Assembly (NCBI GenBank): GCA_034620365.1
Contig: JAQGEQ010000348.1
Coordinates: 90,273-154,272, forward strand
Direction: 5' to 3'
DNA from: Pegea sp. RAD2-039
Taxonomy: Eukaryota; Chordata; Thaliacea; Salpida; Salpidae
Length of the DNA: 64,000 nt
Below are positions 10,534 through 20,613 of the stretch, one piece after another. Position numbers and translations under genes: made by a program. Below the pieces are notes generated by a model, which had not been told where the DNA came from, made no database searches, and saw only the letters and a list, made by a program, of their open reading frames with translations. Position 1 is the first letter of the stretch; every line of letters begins with the position of its first letter.

Positions 10534-11039
10534 GCATTTAACGAAAAGATCTCCGATATATAACGATATGAATAATGCTGTGGACTTGTATATTTCTTTC
10601 ATATTTTGTGTCTTTCTTTTACTTGTTAAACTCTGAATGATTCTGTCGTAAGTAAGCAAATATGTAGATTAAGATTTTAAATATTTACAAATTGTTTCTT
10701 TTTTCGTTGTATTGATGCAATCATGCTACTAGTAGTATAAAGAAGTAATCCTTTTTGTTTTCACTTTTCGCTACCATAATAACTTTTATGATATACAAAG
10801 CTTTTTCCAAAAGTCTTGTCAAAAATAAAGTTAATTGTTTTTGTTTGAATGTCGACATTTTAATCATAAATATTTCAGTCAGATTTAAGATTATAAATAA
10901 TGTAGTATTCAAGCTCTCGAGACTTTTACTTTTTTTTAATAGAATTAGTTTACTAAAAAGTTTTAATAGATTTAGATTAAATTTACAAAACGTTTTTGAT
11001 CTATCTACACTGTTTATGTATAAAAAAGAAATGTAAAAT

Positions 11040-11510
11040 TTTAAAAACGTATTACTGCAAATAAAATTAATAAATCTAGTGCTAATAAGAAATGCAATTG
11101 AAACAATAACTGAAAAGCATTTCAACTGCTAGAAGGTAGCAGTTGCTTTTCATAAGATTTTTTTTGTTAATGTAAACAGCATGTTGAAAAATGTTCAACA
11201 CTTCAAATTGTAAATGCCTTTCGGCGGTATTTCTGGTGTGGAAGGTCGAACAGAATCATCATACTAATCATGAATATTTACTCTAATGTTTGTGGGTAGT
11301 AAACATTTCGCAAACAACTTGTTTTGATTTCGTTAAAATCTAAACTTATTTTCGTATTTAATCAAAAGTGTTATCGTAAGAAGAATTTTAACTAAAAAAT
11401 AAATTTGTTGAAACAGAATTTTTCAACAGTTATTTTCTGTGATTAAACTATTTTGTTTTTGTTGATTTAAACTTACATTAAAATATGAACTAAACGACAA
11501 AAAACGCAGC
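11040..11510 (+). repeat. Interspersed repeat, relative of 7080-7560 and 34930-35270
   Basis: Shared landmarks are CTAGTGCTAATA, a CAACTGCTA..TAGCAGTTG inverted repeat (about 11123-11145, 9-bp arms) and the CGGCGGTATTTCTGGTG core. Chance frames on both strands at 10721-11125 lie in this repeat and in the related sequence just upstream. Confidence 0.75.
11183..11298 (-). ncRNA. Candidate module, GGCGGTATTTCTGGTG-core type, copy 2
   Basis: Inverted repeat GTTGAAAAATGTTCAAC (11183-11199; 6-bp arms, 5-nt spacer) and box (plus CTCTAATGTTTGTGGGTA, 11281-11298) are about 100 bp apart. The core CGGCGGTATTTCTGGTG is shared with copies near 7270 and 35120. The TATA position is weak (GATTAGTATG). Confidence 0.35.
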
Positions 11511-11525
11511 AAAAAAATGGATTTG

Positions 11526-12104
11526 TTAATCAAGCCGATTTTCTTCTTGTTGACGATGTTTTTCTTCTTGTTGACGACGTTTTTCTTCTTGTTGAAGGCG
11601 TTTTTCTTGTTGTAATCGACGATTTTTTTCCTCTTCTTGACAAAGCATCATTTCTCTTTGGTGGTAATTTGCTGACGCTTGTTGCATTCGCTGATATTCA
11701 GCCAAACGCTTTATTCTCTCCTGTTTTTCTCTTTCTCGTTCAAGTCTTTCTTGCTGTTCCTGCTTACGAAGTCTGTTTTCTTCTTGTTGGCGGCGTTTTT
11801 CTTCTTGTAATCGAAGATTTTCTTGTTCTTGTTGACGAAGCATCATTTCTCTTTGGTGGTAATTTGCTGACGCTTGTTGCATTCGCTGATATTCAGCTAG
11901 ACGATTTATTCTCTCCTGTTCTTCTCTTTCTCGTTGAAGTCTTTCTTGCTGTTCCTGCTTACGCAGTCTATTTTCTTCTTGTTGACGGCGTTTTTCTTCT
12001 TGTCGACGCATCTTTTCTTGCTCATGCTGAACACGTTTTTCTTCCTGTTGACGATGTTTTTCTCCTTGTTGTCGCTTATAAATTTCACTTGTAGAATTCC
12101 ACAT
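11526..12104 (-). CDS. Coiled-coil E/Q/R-rich protein with a 65-residue tandem repeat
   Basis: An ATG at 12104 (MWNSTSEIYKRQQ) opens 192 codons to TAA at 11526. The upstream extension of the frame to 12152 starts at TTG, so the ATG is preferred. The protein is almost entirely Glu, Gln, Arg and Lys in heptad-like order, predicting one long coiled coil. Two near-identical 65-residue units are offset by 195 bp (for example at 11645 and 11840). Each contains RLAEYQRMQQASANYHQREM, which is not low-complexity. GC content is well above the neighbours, and synonymous differences between the units suggest past selection. No family is recognised; trichohyalin-like and caldesmon-like regions look similar only by composition. 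It could be one exon of a larger gene: an acceptor-like TTGTTTGACAG lies just upstream. Frames on the opposite strand are shadows. Confidence 0.6.
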   Translation of the reverse strand: MWNSTSEIYKRQQGEKHRQQEEKRVQHEQEKMRRQEEKRRQQEENRLRKQEQQERLQREREEQERINRLAEYQRMQQASANYHQREMMLRQQEQENLRLQEEKRRQQEENRLRKQEQQERLEREREKQERIKRLAEYQRMQQASANYHQREMMLCQEEEKNRRLQQEKRLQQEEKRRQQEEKHRQQEENRLD

Positions 12105-12152
12105 GATGATAAAACAAAAATATTCTAAGCTTATTCCCTTAAGTCCTGTCAA

Positions 12153-12711
12153 ACAACTTACTTGAAATTTTGTACAGAAAACTTATTATAAAATTTTTTA
12201 ATTTATTTATTTGATTAGGATAAATTTAAAAAAAATATTTAAAAAGTAAAGGAAAAACATTGATGAAAAATTATACACTATTTATTTTTACTACTACTTT
12301 TGCCATAAATATTTTCTTTGCTTGAACTGTTTTTTAAGTTAAAGTAAAGAATTTGTTTACACAAATCTGCCAACAGATAATTTAGTAAGAATTATTTTCT
12401 TTTTTTATGTTATTAAATATCTAGGTTTCAAAATTTACTAGTGATTTCAAACGGTAAAAAAATAAATGAGTCTTTAAAAACAAATCATTTTAAAAACTTT
12501 TATAAATAATTATAGCAATTATAGAAAAGTATTTAACACTTAATAGTTTATTAACGAAAGTTTGCAGTAAAAGATTTAAAAAACATTTTTTTAAATATTT
12601 TAATAAAAGTTTACTAATCAATAATAATTTACTTTGATTTATATTAACTATGATAACTTAGATATAATTTAAAAACAAAATAAGATAAAATTTAAACAAA
12701 TTTATTTTCTA
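12153..12711. other. AT-rich spacer, no gene seen
   Basis: Nothing is recognised. It would hold the promoter or preceding intron of the coiled-coil ORF. A GTAAGT lies about 16 bp before the acceptor-like site and cannot form an intron with it. Confidence 0.35.
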
Positions 12712-12868
12712 AAAAGAAATTTAAAATTTGATCCAACCAAAAACAGAGTAACAAGACAATTAGACATCAAAAACTATTTAGGCCTATACTCTAAAAAACT
12801 TCCTTTGTGAGATATTCACCCAGGACTAGTCGCTATCAGATGTAAAATCAAATGGCCCTACACTGCAG
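12712..12868 (+). pseudogene. Unidentified exon-like fragment with one in-frame TGA
   Basis: One frame stays open except for TGA at 12808-12810, where a conserved W would be natural. It encodes DPTKNRVTRQLDIKNYLGLY, SKKLPL, then DIHPGLVAIRCKIKWPYTAG. It ends at a plausible donor (GCAG|GTTATT, 12869) and may follow an acceptor TTTTCTAAAAAG. Base composition is richer in C and G than the flanks. The protein family is not recognised. The single stop makes it either a recent pseudogene or a fragment of an inactivated element. Confidence 0.4.
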
Positions 12869-14435
12869 GTTATTTTATAAAATATATTGAGGGTTTCCAA
12901 ACATTTTTTACAAATAGATTTTTTTAGTTTAGTTTAAAAAATCTATACACTCTTATTAAAAAAATCAATTTAATTCTTTGCTAATTAATTATTAATGAAA
13001 AAAAAAATCTAGTTTTTTTCCTAAGGAGATTATTTAATACCTAATAAAAATATAAGCTAATTTATTCCAAAGGTAATTCTATTCGTATGAGAAAGTTATA
13101 ACTTGCTCTAACTGCTGCTTATGATTCTTAGTTTTAAACCTATAACTAAAGGTAAAAGCAAAAGTTATTTATCAATTGTCTTTAATTTCCATTTATTTTC
13201 TAAAATCATTATTTAAAGTCATTAGTAATAGACTTCATGTTTTTTCTTCTTACTACAACTATAACATTGTTAATACTTTCAACTTTAAAACATATTTATA
13301 TTTTACAAAATGATGATTATACAGAAATAAATAAGTTTTAATAAATTAATAACTATTCTTATGACTGAAAATATTGTTTCTGTACTAGTTCTTTTATGCT
13401 CTTAGTTTTTTATTAGTTGAAAATATTGTTATTATTTTATATATATTTTTTTATTTTAAGGAATTTTCGATAAAATTTTTTTATCTTTTTTTTCGGTCAA
13501 ATTGTTTTGAATCTTTACATATTCTAACAGTTAAACCAATTTTCCAAATAACAAAATTACTTGATTTAAAAAATAAATGTAAAAACGTTTTATAAAAGTT
13601 TTTTATTTCTTATCTTAATATTTTATGAATGTATTTAATTTATTTTTCTTATTATTTTTAATTATTATACAATAATTATACAAAATCATTGTAATTATTT
13701 TGATGATTGATAAACAGGATAACAACTTAAAAAATATTGGTAATGATTTTATACTTCAATTTTCTTCAGCAATCGAAATAACTAAATGTTTTCATGTAGC
13801 TAAGAGTTTATTAAAACTAGATTATCTAAAAACTGATAATATAAAATTTGTTTGTTTTAATCTTATCAGCTTATCAATTATTTTTTCTATTTTGGCTACA
13901 TAAATAAAACGTCTTAATAAATCTTTGTCTTTTATAAAGTTATGACAATTTATTGATAGAAATTTAAAAAGCTTCTATACTTTTTTTCGTTTTAAGAATG
14001 CATCCAATTGCGATATGAAGACACTTAGCATAAAAATAATAAATCGGAAGTTTTCGCAGCAGATCACTCTAACCAGCGATCTGTTTTCTGCAAGCAGTTA
14101 AAGGAAAATGAAAAAATATGATATTAAGGAAGAGGAAAATTTTTGGTAACAACTATTTCATGCTTTTCTTGTTTATTTAAAGTTTGTACAACTAGCTTTA
14201 TGTTAGAAGCATACAAAGTTAAATAAGCCTGAAAATTTCATGTGAAAACTGTTGTTATTTAAGTTTATATGACAGTTTTACTCGTCATTGCTGTTTACCG
14301 CTAATGTTAATTGAAAAAAGAAAATTAAATCACAATTATAAGTTATATACATTTTGTTAGAGCAGATGATTTAAATTGAATCTGTTTCACTAAAAGTATA
14401 TATAGATTCATTTTAGATAAGGTTTTCAATCTAAG
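12869..14435. other. Unique AT-rich stretch, no firm gene
   Basis: The only sizeable frame is 66 codons from an ATG at 13703, with no family resemblance; at this base composition that is expected by chance. The bases around 14035-14110 are less A/T-rich but give no clear exon. Confidence 0.4.
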
Positions 14436-14522
14436 ATGTCATATGGCGGCGATGAATCATCAAATGATTTACTATCAGGAAGCGATGACGTCATATACAG
14501 CATAATGTTTAACTTTTATTAA
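14436..14522 (+). CDS. Possible short first exon or small ORF
   Basis: ATG at 14436 encodes MSYGGDESSNDLLSGSDD and a few more residues before TAA at 14520-14522. The acidic, Ser/Gly-rich start resembles a real protein N-terminus, and the local base composition is unusually GC-rich. A GT within GACGTC (14489-14491) could be a donor. No downstream partner exon was found, so support is weak. Confidence 0.2.
   Translation: MSYGGDESSNDLLSGSDDVIYSIMFNFY
14486..14493. promoter_or_regulatory. Consensus CRE palindrome TGACGTCA
   Basis: A perfect cAMP-response-element octamer, here inside the possible short ORF. It could act as a CREB/ATF site if this is a promoter region, but a single octamer proves little. 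Confidence 0.25.
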
Positions 14523-15187
14523 TTATATATTTATCATGACAGTAACAACAATGTTGTCATCTCAAAAGTCGAAGATATGGTAATTTCAGACTGTAGTTGT
14601 GTTTAGAAAGTAATGTGTTTAAATAATTCTGCAAGTAGTTTGTTTACTGCAAAATTTGCATCAAAACAAACACTGCTTAGTGAGTTTTTGTTTGAAACAA
14701 ACTGGCTAGAATATAGTTATGTGTTTATGTAATCTTTGCAGTTCGTTTTGTTTTCGATAGTTTGTTAAATGCTTCGAACTATTTGCTGACTACTTGGTGT
14801 TTAGTAAACATATTTTCAATCGTTTTAATAATAAATTCTGAAAAACTTATAAATTTCATTTTTTTAAGTAATTTATTAGCAGTAAACTTGAATATGAAAA
14901 AAAAAACTTAGTTTAAGCTACTTTTGAGTTACAAAATCAGTTTTATGAAATTCTAAAATGATTTACCTATTATTGGATGAATAAATTAATTATAGAAAGT
15001 GGAAGGTTGAAGGAGTTTTCTAAATGTTTTAGAAAAAATGCAAGATACTAATAAAAAAGCATATAGAAGCACTACAGATAAAAAAATCATGCACTTTCAA
15101 ATAATACTTTTAGCATTTATTTGACTAGTACCTCTCTTACTTGATAAAAACATCCAATTTTAGACGGAACCTGAGAATAAAGCTTAA
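14523..15187. other. AT-rich spacer, no gene seen
   Basis: No repeat box, tRNA or convincing exon was found. Confidence 0.35.
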
Positions 15188-15630
15188 TTGCTAAACAAAC
15201 AATCTAATAGTGGTTTTATAACCGATGATGGCAACAATCCCTTTCTTTCCTACTCCAACATTCTTAAAAATGTTTCTGAGATGATAGATCTTGACATAGC
15301 GCAGGATATGGTTGCTAAGACTATCTCTTCTGTAAAATTATCAGTTTCCAAAACCTCCCAATCATACTACTCTCTAATTTTTAGGAAAGACTACTTTCAT
15401 CTTATTACTAGCCTTATGTCTACTCTTTAACATCACTATAAGGCGAGGAAGAGTCCAGCTTTGGTAACATCACAAAATTAAATTACTGTAGCCGAAATCA
15501 ATCATCATATCTGCAGGTTCATCAGGGCTTTTTTCAACAAAAGTTCTTTCTGCAGCTTACTCACAAAATCTCAAGGCTGGTTTCATGAAATTTCTAATTT
15601 TACATGGGCTCATATTATATCGGGACTGTA
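15188..15630 (+). pseudogene. Decayed coding fragment, single frame with two stops
   Basis: One frame runs through 440 bp with only two internal stops (15428-15430 and 15479-15481). It encodes in turn NNPFLSYSNILKNVSEMIDL, KARKSPALVTSQN and ITVAEINHHICRFIRAFF followed by a W/H/F-rich end before a TAA. Codon third positions and GC content differ clearly from the flanks. No ATG starts the frame (15188 is TTG). It looks like an eroded transposon or retrogene fragment; the family is not recognised. Confidence 0.45.
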
Positions 15631-16289
15631 ATTGACGATTCTATAAAGAGTAAATTGGTTTACAATTATTTTTCACTTTTTGAAGTTGATTATCTGAAAT
15701 TTAGTTAGTTAATATCTCACTTGTATCCAACAGGCATTGTTTTAAACTTTGGGTAATTTTCAAACAGCTGATAGTTAGCTGGGCCGTCGCTAACCCCCAT
15801 CGTGGTTGAGTCATCAATTCAACTGTCTTATCATCTAACTCACCTAGCATAAATATGTCAGTTAGTTTGATAGTCTGAATATCATGTGAAAAAAAATTAA
15901 GCTACCCTAAATACCAATGAATTAGAAATAATAAAATCTCGTAGAAATAATGGTTATTATTAAATAAAATAAATAAATAATTTATGGTTATTTGAAAACC
16001 TGCAGTTTCTATTATTCATTTTTTATTTTCGGCAATTCAATACAGTTTTTTATACAAATAAAAATTAAGTTAAATTATTTCTACAAATAACAAAAGTTTG
16101 TATTTCAGTTACTCAATCAAATTAATGATGTAATTAGCTTTAGTTGTTGTTTCATTCATTCATCAAAATTCTAACAATTCTATTCAAACTGAAAATTTTA
16201 TGCGTAATTACAAATACTAAGTCAAGGGAAAAGATTAAAAAAAAAAACTCAATAAAATCATCTTCATTGTTGGCTTGACACATAAGCAA
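15631..16289. other. Spacer with a short GC-rich patch
   Basis: A GC-rich patch (GCTGGGCCGTCGCTAACCCC, about 15778-15797) is not a tRNA I recognise and is not coding in any clear frame. The rest is A/T-rich. Confidence 0.35.
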
Positions 16290-16994
16290 AAATTGAAAAC
16301 TATTTCAATCAGTATTTTTGGTTTTTAGCTGCTTAAAAATTTAGAGTTAAACTACTTTTCAACAAAACTTCATTTATTAAATAATATTCTGTACAAAAGT
16401 TGACATACAACAAATTTATACTTAGAGGTTTATTTCATTGATGTACACCTTTTAATATAATTGTATTTAATAATTACGAATAAAAACTTTTTTTTGAGCA
16501 AACTAAGTATTTCTACTCAGAATTTTAGTTAAAATAGAAAACTAAGCGGCATATTTAATATTTATAATTAATAAATTAATAATTACACGTTTAAAATGCC
16601 AGATAAATTGTTTCTGTGATTATTGATTAGAATAAATTTAAAGCAATGTTGTAATTTACAAATAGAATTATGTTATTTAATCAAAATTATTTTTGCAGCT
16701 AACATTAGAAGTTCTGTTCATTTTGGAAACTATTTTTTAAATAAGGTTTTATTTGGCATTTGGAAAATTTAGTTAATTTGAAATTTGATTTAAAACGATT
16801 TAACTCTGTTTAAAAAATATATACAAAAAAGGCCTTATCAATTAATTTTTAACAATAAGAAAAACAAAGAAAAATTTATTTTGCTTTGTTGTACAAAATA
16901 TCCACCAATCTACAATTTGTACAATTCATTAAAGTGGTTCAATAAAATACTAATTATGTTTCTGAATATTGTTGTTGTAACCAAAACACGATAA

Positions 16995-17009
16995 CTGCTA
17001 GGTGACGCA
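16995..17009 (+). promoter_or_regulatory. CTAGG-GCGC box, diverged CTCF-like member
   Basis: CTGCTAGGTGACGCA is the weakest member of a set of short conserved boxes resembling the CTCF core. Its inverted relative lies at 56022-56037. Confidence 0.2.
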
Positions 17010-17334
17010 CAGACTAAAAAGAAAAAATTATAATTTTATGATTAAGAATTTAAAAATAAAGATTTTTTGTTTACTATCTAAGCTATTCATAATAAAAAAG
17101 ATACTTATTTAGAAGCAAGTTTGATTTTGTGAATATGAATTCAAAAATGTCACTAAAAAGTGAAAACAGCTTTTGTACATGCAATAAAATAAATAATTAA
17201 CTTCTAATTTTCTAAAACTGTAAATATACTTTACAATATACATAAAAGTATTGCTAGAGATCAACTGTAAAAATTTTCAAAAAAATTTGATAAACTTTTG
17301 TTAAAAATTGTAATTCTATTTGAAGTTTTCATTT

Positions 17335-17349
17335 CCACTATAGTGCGCG
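17335..17349 (+). promoter_or_regulatory. CCGCTAGAGTGCGCT-type box, diverged
   Basis: CCACTATAGTGCGCG matches the boxes at 18384 and 22887 with a few changes and, like them, is followed by a stretch ending in ATAAAA. Confidence 0.3.
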
Positions 17350-17699
17350 ATCAAACATAAAACATATTTCAATCTTAATATAACTTCGAAACATTATAAT
17401 GTTTATCTTAAAAATAGATTAAACAACTGATATTAGTTATTATTATACAAAGTGATTTCCTTTTTAGTCTTTGATAATCTAAAAATATATATTTGATGAG
17501 TATGTAAACAAAGATTATCTAGTCTATAATTGTTATAAACAGTTTATAAACAAAAAACTAACATGGCTTCTGACTTGATATTCTTTTAATGTTTATTTGT
17601 CAGCACGACTACTAAGTTTCTATTGAGGTTTATTTACATTAACTTGGTTTAAATCTAATTTAATGAATCTATTACTGGATATTATTTATTATGATTCTT

Positions 17700-18010
17700 A
17701 ATTTTAGTCAGAAAACATTTTAAATGTCTTCTGATTACTTGCTGCAAAGCATCATCAGATGACTTCACCTCTAAAAACCAAAATTTATCAAAACGTTTAC
17801 TGATGTCATCTTTTTCAAATTTGTTTTAGTATTAGAAAAATAAAACAAAAATTTACAATTTGTAACATATTCTATTTAATTTGATTTTAATTTAGTTTTC
17901 AGTTTTAATAGATTTTTATGAATATTTCAAGTTTGATGCAATTACTGTAAGTTTTAAAGTGTAAAGTTGTAAAAGAACATTTTTTAAAATTAGAAATTAG
18001 AAAATATTTA
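17700..18010 (+). repeat. Repeat segment, inverted copy at 57530-57850
   Basis: CATCATCAGATGACTTCACC and GTTTACTGATGTCATC occur here and, reverse-complemented, at 57.72-57.80 kb. Compared with the neighbouring 16.3-17.6 kb copy the order is not collinear, so the inverted half has been rearranged. Confidence 0.7.
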
Positions 18011-18295
18011 CAATCATTAAAGTCTGATTTTTCGCTTCAGATGTACTTCTCATGAGCCAAAAATTTTGAAAATTTTCACTAAATTTTTTCAAAAATTTTG
18101 AACTAGTTATTCCGTGGTTCCTTAATTTGTCTTTTTATTATACAATTTGTTCTTACAAATTTAAATTGTCCAAACCGTTATTCTTTTTGCTCTTAGAAAT
18201 CAAATAGAAAACAAACATTTCAAAAAAACGTCATAAAATTGTCTTTTATAAGAGAATAATTAATTTCACTCTAATGACTTTAAAATTATTAAAAA

Positions 18296-18706
18296 ATTGT
18301 TGTTAAACATCAATAGTAAGATTCTCTGAAGACACTAAATAAAGTTTTGTTAAAATCTCATTTTATCTTTGCAGCTTTTATTTCCGCTAGAGTGCGCTAT
18401 CAAATATAAAAACAAAACGATGTATATTTCAAAACTTCAAACTGTTTGACTTATCTGTGAATGTTTACCTAACAAGTATTTTTCATTAGAGGAAATAAGG
18501 TTTTGCGTTTTCTTGAGATGGTTTGATGTTTACAAATTCCTTGTAAAGGTAAATCTTCCCACTTAAATTGATTTTAATTTTTAATCATCATTTCAAATAT
18601 TTATTACAAATTTGTTGCATGCAAAATATTTTTTTGTTGAATTTCATTTCATATTCTTTTCATATAAATAGTAAACTTTTAAAAATTATTAGATTTTTAA
18701 TAATTT
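18296..18706 (+). repeat. Direct repeat, second copy at 22796-23204
   Basis: About 410 bp align to 22796-23204 with few changes, including the CCGCTAGAGTGCGCT box and TTAGAGGAAATAAG. A third, inverted relative lies at about 21465-21620. Confidence 0.8.
18384..18398 (+). promoter_or_regulatory. CTCF-like box CCGCTAGAGTGCGCT
   Basis: Agrees with the bilaterian CTCF core CCASYAGRKGGCRSY at about 13 of 15 positions. It is conserved in the repeat copy at 22887. It could be a CTCF-type site or simply a conserved repeat end. Confidence 0.3.
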
Positions 18707-20229
18707 TTTTAACTTAAAACTATTTGATTCAAATTAAGTTAGACACTACTAACTTCAACAACATAATTTGAAAAATGCCTTTATATTGATTAAAATATGT
18801 CTTTTATTAGGATAAAAAATTTTAGACAAAGATAAACTTTACAAAATACAAACAAAGATAGTTTACTACTATCTGTATCTTTACAGCAATTAACCGTTTA
18901 AAAACAACTTTGAAATAAATTTAATCAAAATTGTTTATTGTTGATTTAGATGTATATTGAAATATATATTTTTCTATAAATTTTAGTTTTTATATCTTAA
19001 AGTAGATTCAAGAAATTTTTATTTTAAAATATTATTCGATGTCAGTGGTTAGGGAATTTGATCATTTTAAAATTTTTTTTTTCGAGTTACTATTTATGTA
19101 ATGATAAGAGAATCACAATTTAATAACAACTAATAATAAAAAGCACAAATTTCAACGAATGTAAACATTTTAAGAAACAAATTATAAAAGTTTTAGAAAA
19201 TAGAAAATAAACTTTTAAATAAATGTTATATTATTTTAGAACAAATATTTTGATCAACTAACACTCACAAGCTTTAGAATGTAACATGTTAATACTAGAT
19301 GTAAACTATTCATAAAATCTTCTGATAACTATTGTTAACTAATTTTTAAAGATTTAAAATTGAAATATTTTCTACAAAAAGCTGAATTAAACTCATAAAA
19401 TTTGATTCTAAGTTTTCTACAAAATTAGAGAAAAGCAAATTAGATATAAAAATAATTTTCAAAAAGTAACAAGCATTTAGTTCAAAAATTCATTTCAATG
19501 TTTTAAACATATTAATGTGACAGAATATTTTAGAAATAAAATACTTTCCAAATTTCAAAAAAATGTTTTTCCAAAAAACTTAATTCAATATAAGCTGATT
19601 AGGCTATTCATATTCTCAAAGTTACATTATTAGTAAATATCAGAAATACAAGTGGTACCATTTAAAAATTATATTTGTAAAGATTACTTTAAATATTAAT
19701 TGTAAATATAATGTAACTGTTAGCTAAATGTATCTGTTTAAAACTTTTTTATATTTTTCTTAAAGTGAAGATTGCCTTTTCATGATTATAATAAACTAGT
19801 TTATTATTGTCTTTGTTTTAAAAATCTAAGAAAGAATTTTAATTTTGCTTTTGAAAAGAAAACACAACAGTTATTTTATAGATAATCAGATTTAGAATTA
19901 AACGAAGAATAACATAAAAACAAAAATATTTTCAATAATATTATCAATTGATTGAAGCATGCATAGTATTTAGTAAAACTGCAAACAAAGCTGTTTTTAC
20001 AGCTAATTTATCTTTATATTTCTTCAACCAAAAATATAAATTATGGATAAAGCTAACTTATGAAAACACTAATATACCGAAAAGCGCTCTATTCATATTT
20101 CTAAGTAGATATTTTTTAAATCCATTTTATTTTTGATAGATTTGTATAAATATTTAATTACAGTTAATAAATATTAAATATATCAAGTTTTAGATAAAGT
20201 TGTAATGTCGTAAAAAAAGAATAGTATTT
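18707..20229. other. AT-rich repeat-derived sequence, no gene
   Basis: Positions 18880-19000 recur directly at 63889-64000. No exon or RNA gene was recognised; a 62-codon frame at 19948 begins at TTG and has no family features. Confidence 0.4.
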
Positions 20230-20400
20230 GCATGATAAGCCCAAAGTCCCAAAACAAGAGATTTTCTTTATAAATATATATAAGCTTCCCAATCGGTTAG
20301 TATTCACAATTTAAAAACAAAACATTCAAATGGCTTTTGACTTAATTTCTAAAAGTCTTCATTTATCAGCGCCACCAAACTTTTTTGAACTATCAAATCT
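20230..20400 (+). repeat. Repeat segment, inverted copy at 60960-61090
   Basis: TTTATCAGCGCCACCAAAC and ATGGCTTTTGACTTAAT recur reverse-complemented at about 60.97-61.03 kb. A related ATGGCTTYTGACTT segment also occurs at 17.56 and 62.69 kb. Confidence 0.65.
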
Positions 20401-20500
20401 GTTATTAATATACAAAAAGTAAATTCAAACTTGAAAAAATGAGATTACTTACAAACAAATATTTTTATATAAAAGTACAAAAATTATCTTGTTTAAACTT

Positions 20501-20613
20501 GACCCTACAAACTCTAGATTAAAACAAAATTATAAATGCTGACAAATTTGGCAAAATCCTATCTTTTAATGCTCTCATGGTAGCTATTTTTGGAGTTGAA
20601 AAACTTTTTCAAT
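20501..20613 (+). ncRNA. Candidate PSE/TATA module, GTTGAA..TTCAAC type
   Basis: Box GACCCTACAAACTCTAGATT (20501-20520), TATA ATTATAAAT (20529-20537) and inverted repeat beginning GTTGAAAAACTT (20595-20613, one arm base changed). The core is unlike those of other members of this type. Confidence 0.4.

Larger units (their letters stand above)
7600..10655 (+). repeat. Long direct duplication, right part (copy at 41561-44608)
   Basis: About 3 kb is collinear with 41561-44608, ending at GTAAGTRAGCAAATATGTA. Shorter relatives lie at 31.88-32.64, 35.28-36.99 and 38.96-39.54 kb. The shared sequence holds several small-RNA-like modules but no common reading frame. Confidence 0.85.
16290..17650 (+). 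repeat. Repeat segment, inverted copy at 55390-56610
   Basis: Landmarks such as TTGTCAGCACGACTACTAAG (about 17600) and GTGCGCGATCAAAC (about 17342) recur in reverse complement at 55.4-55.7 kb. Part of it (16300-16690) also recurs directly at 26370-26790. A decayed GAGTTAAACTAC..TTCAAC near 16345 is a relic of a module inverted repeat. Confidence 0.7.

Noticed and set aside
10721..11125. 134-codon minus-strand and 93-codon plus-strand frames
   Set aside because: They overlap each other and lie in interspersed non-coding repeats whose other copies have stops.
11669..12128. Plus-strand frames opposite the coiled-coil ORF
   Set aside because: They are antisense shadows of a repetitive Glu/Gln/Arg-coding strand and produce hydrophobic repeats with no domain.
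13703..13903. 66-codon ORF
   Set aside because: Composition fits chance in A/T-rich DNA; no splice context or family resemblance.
19948..20136. 62-codon frame
   Set aside because: Starts at TTG; low-complexity, no homologous feature.
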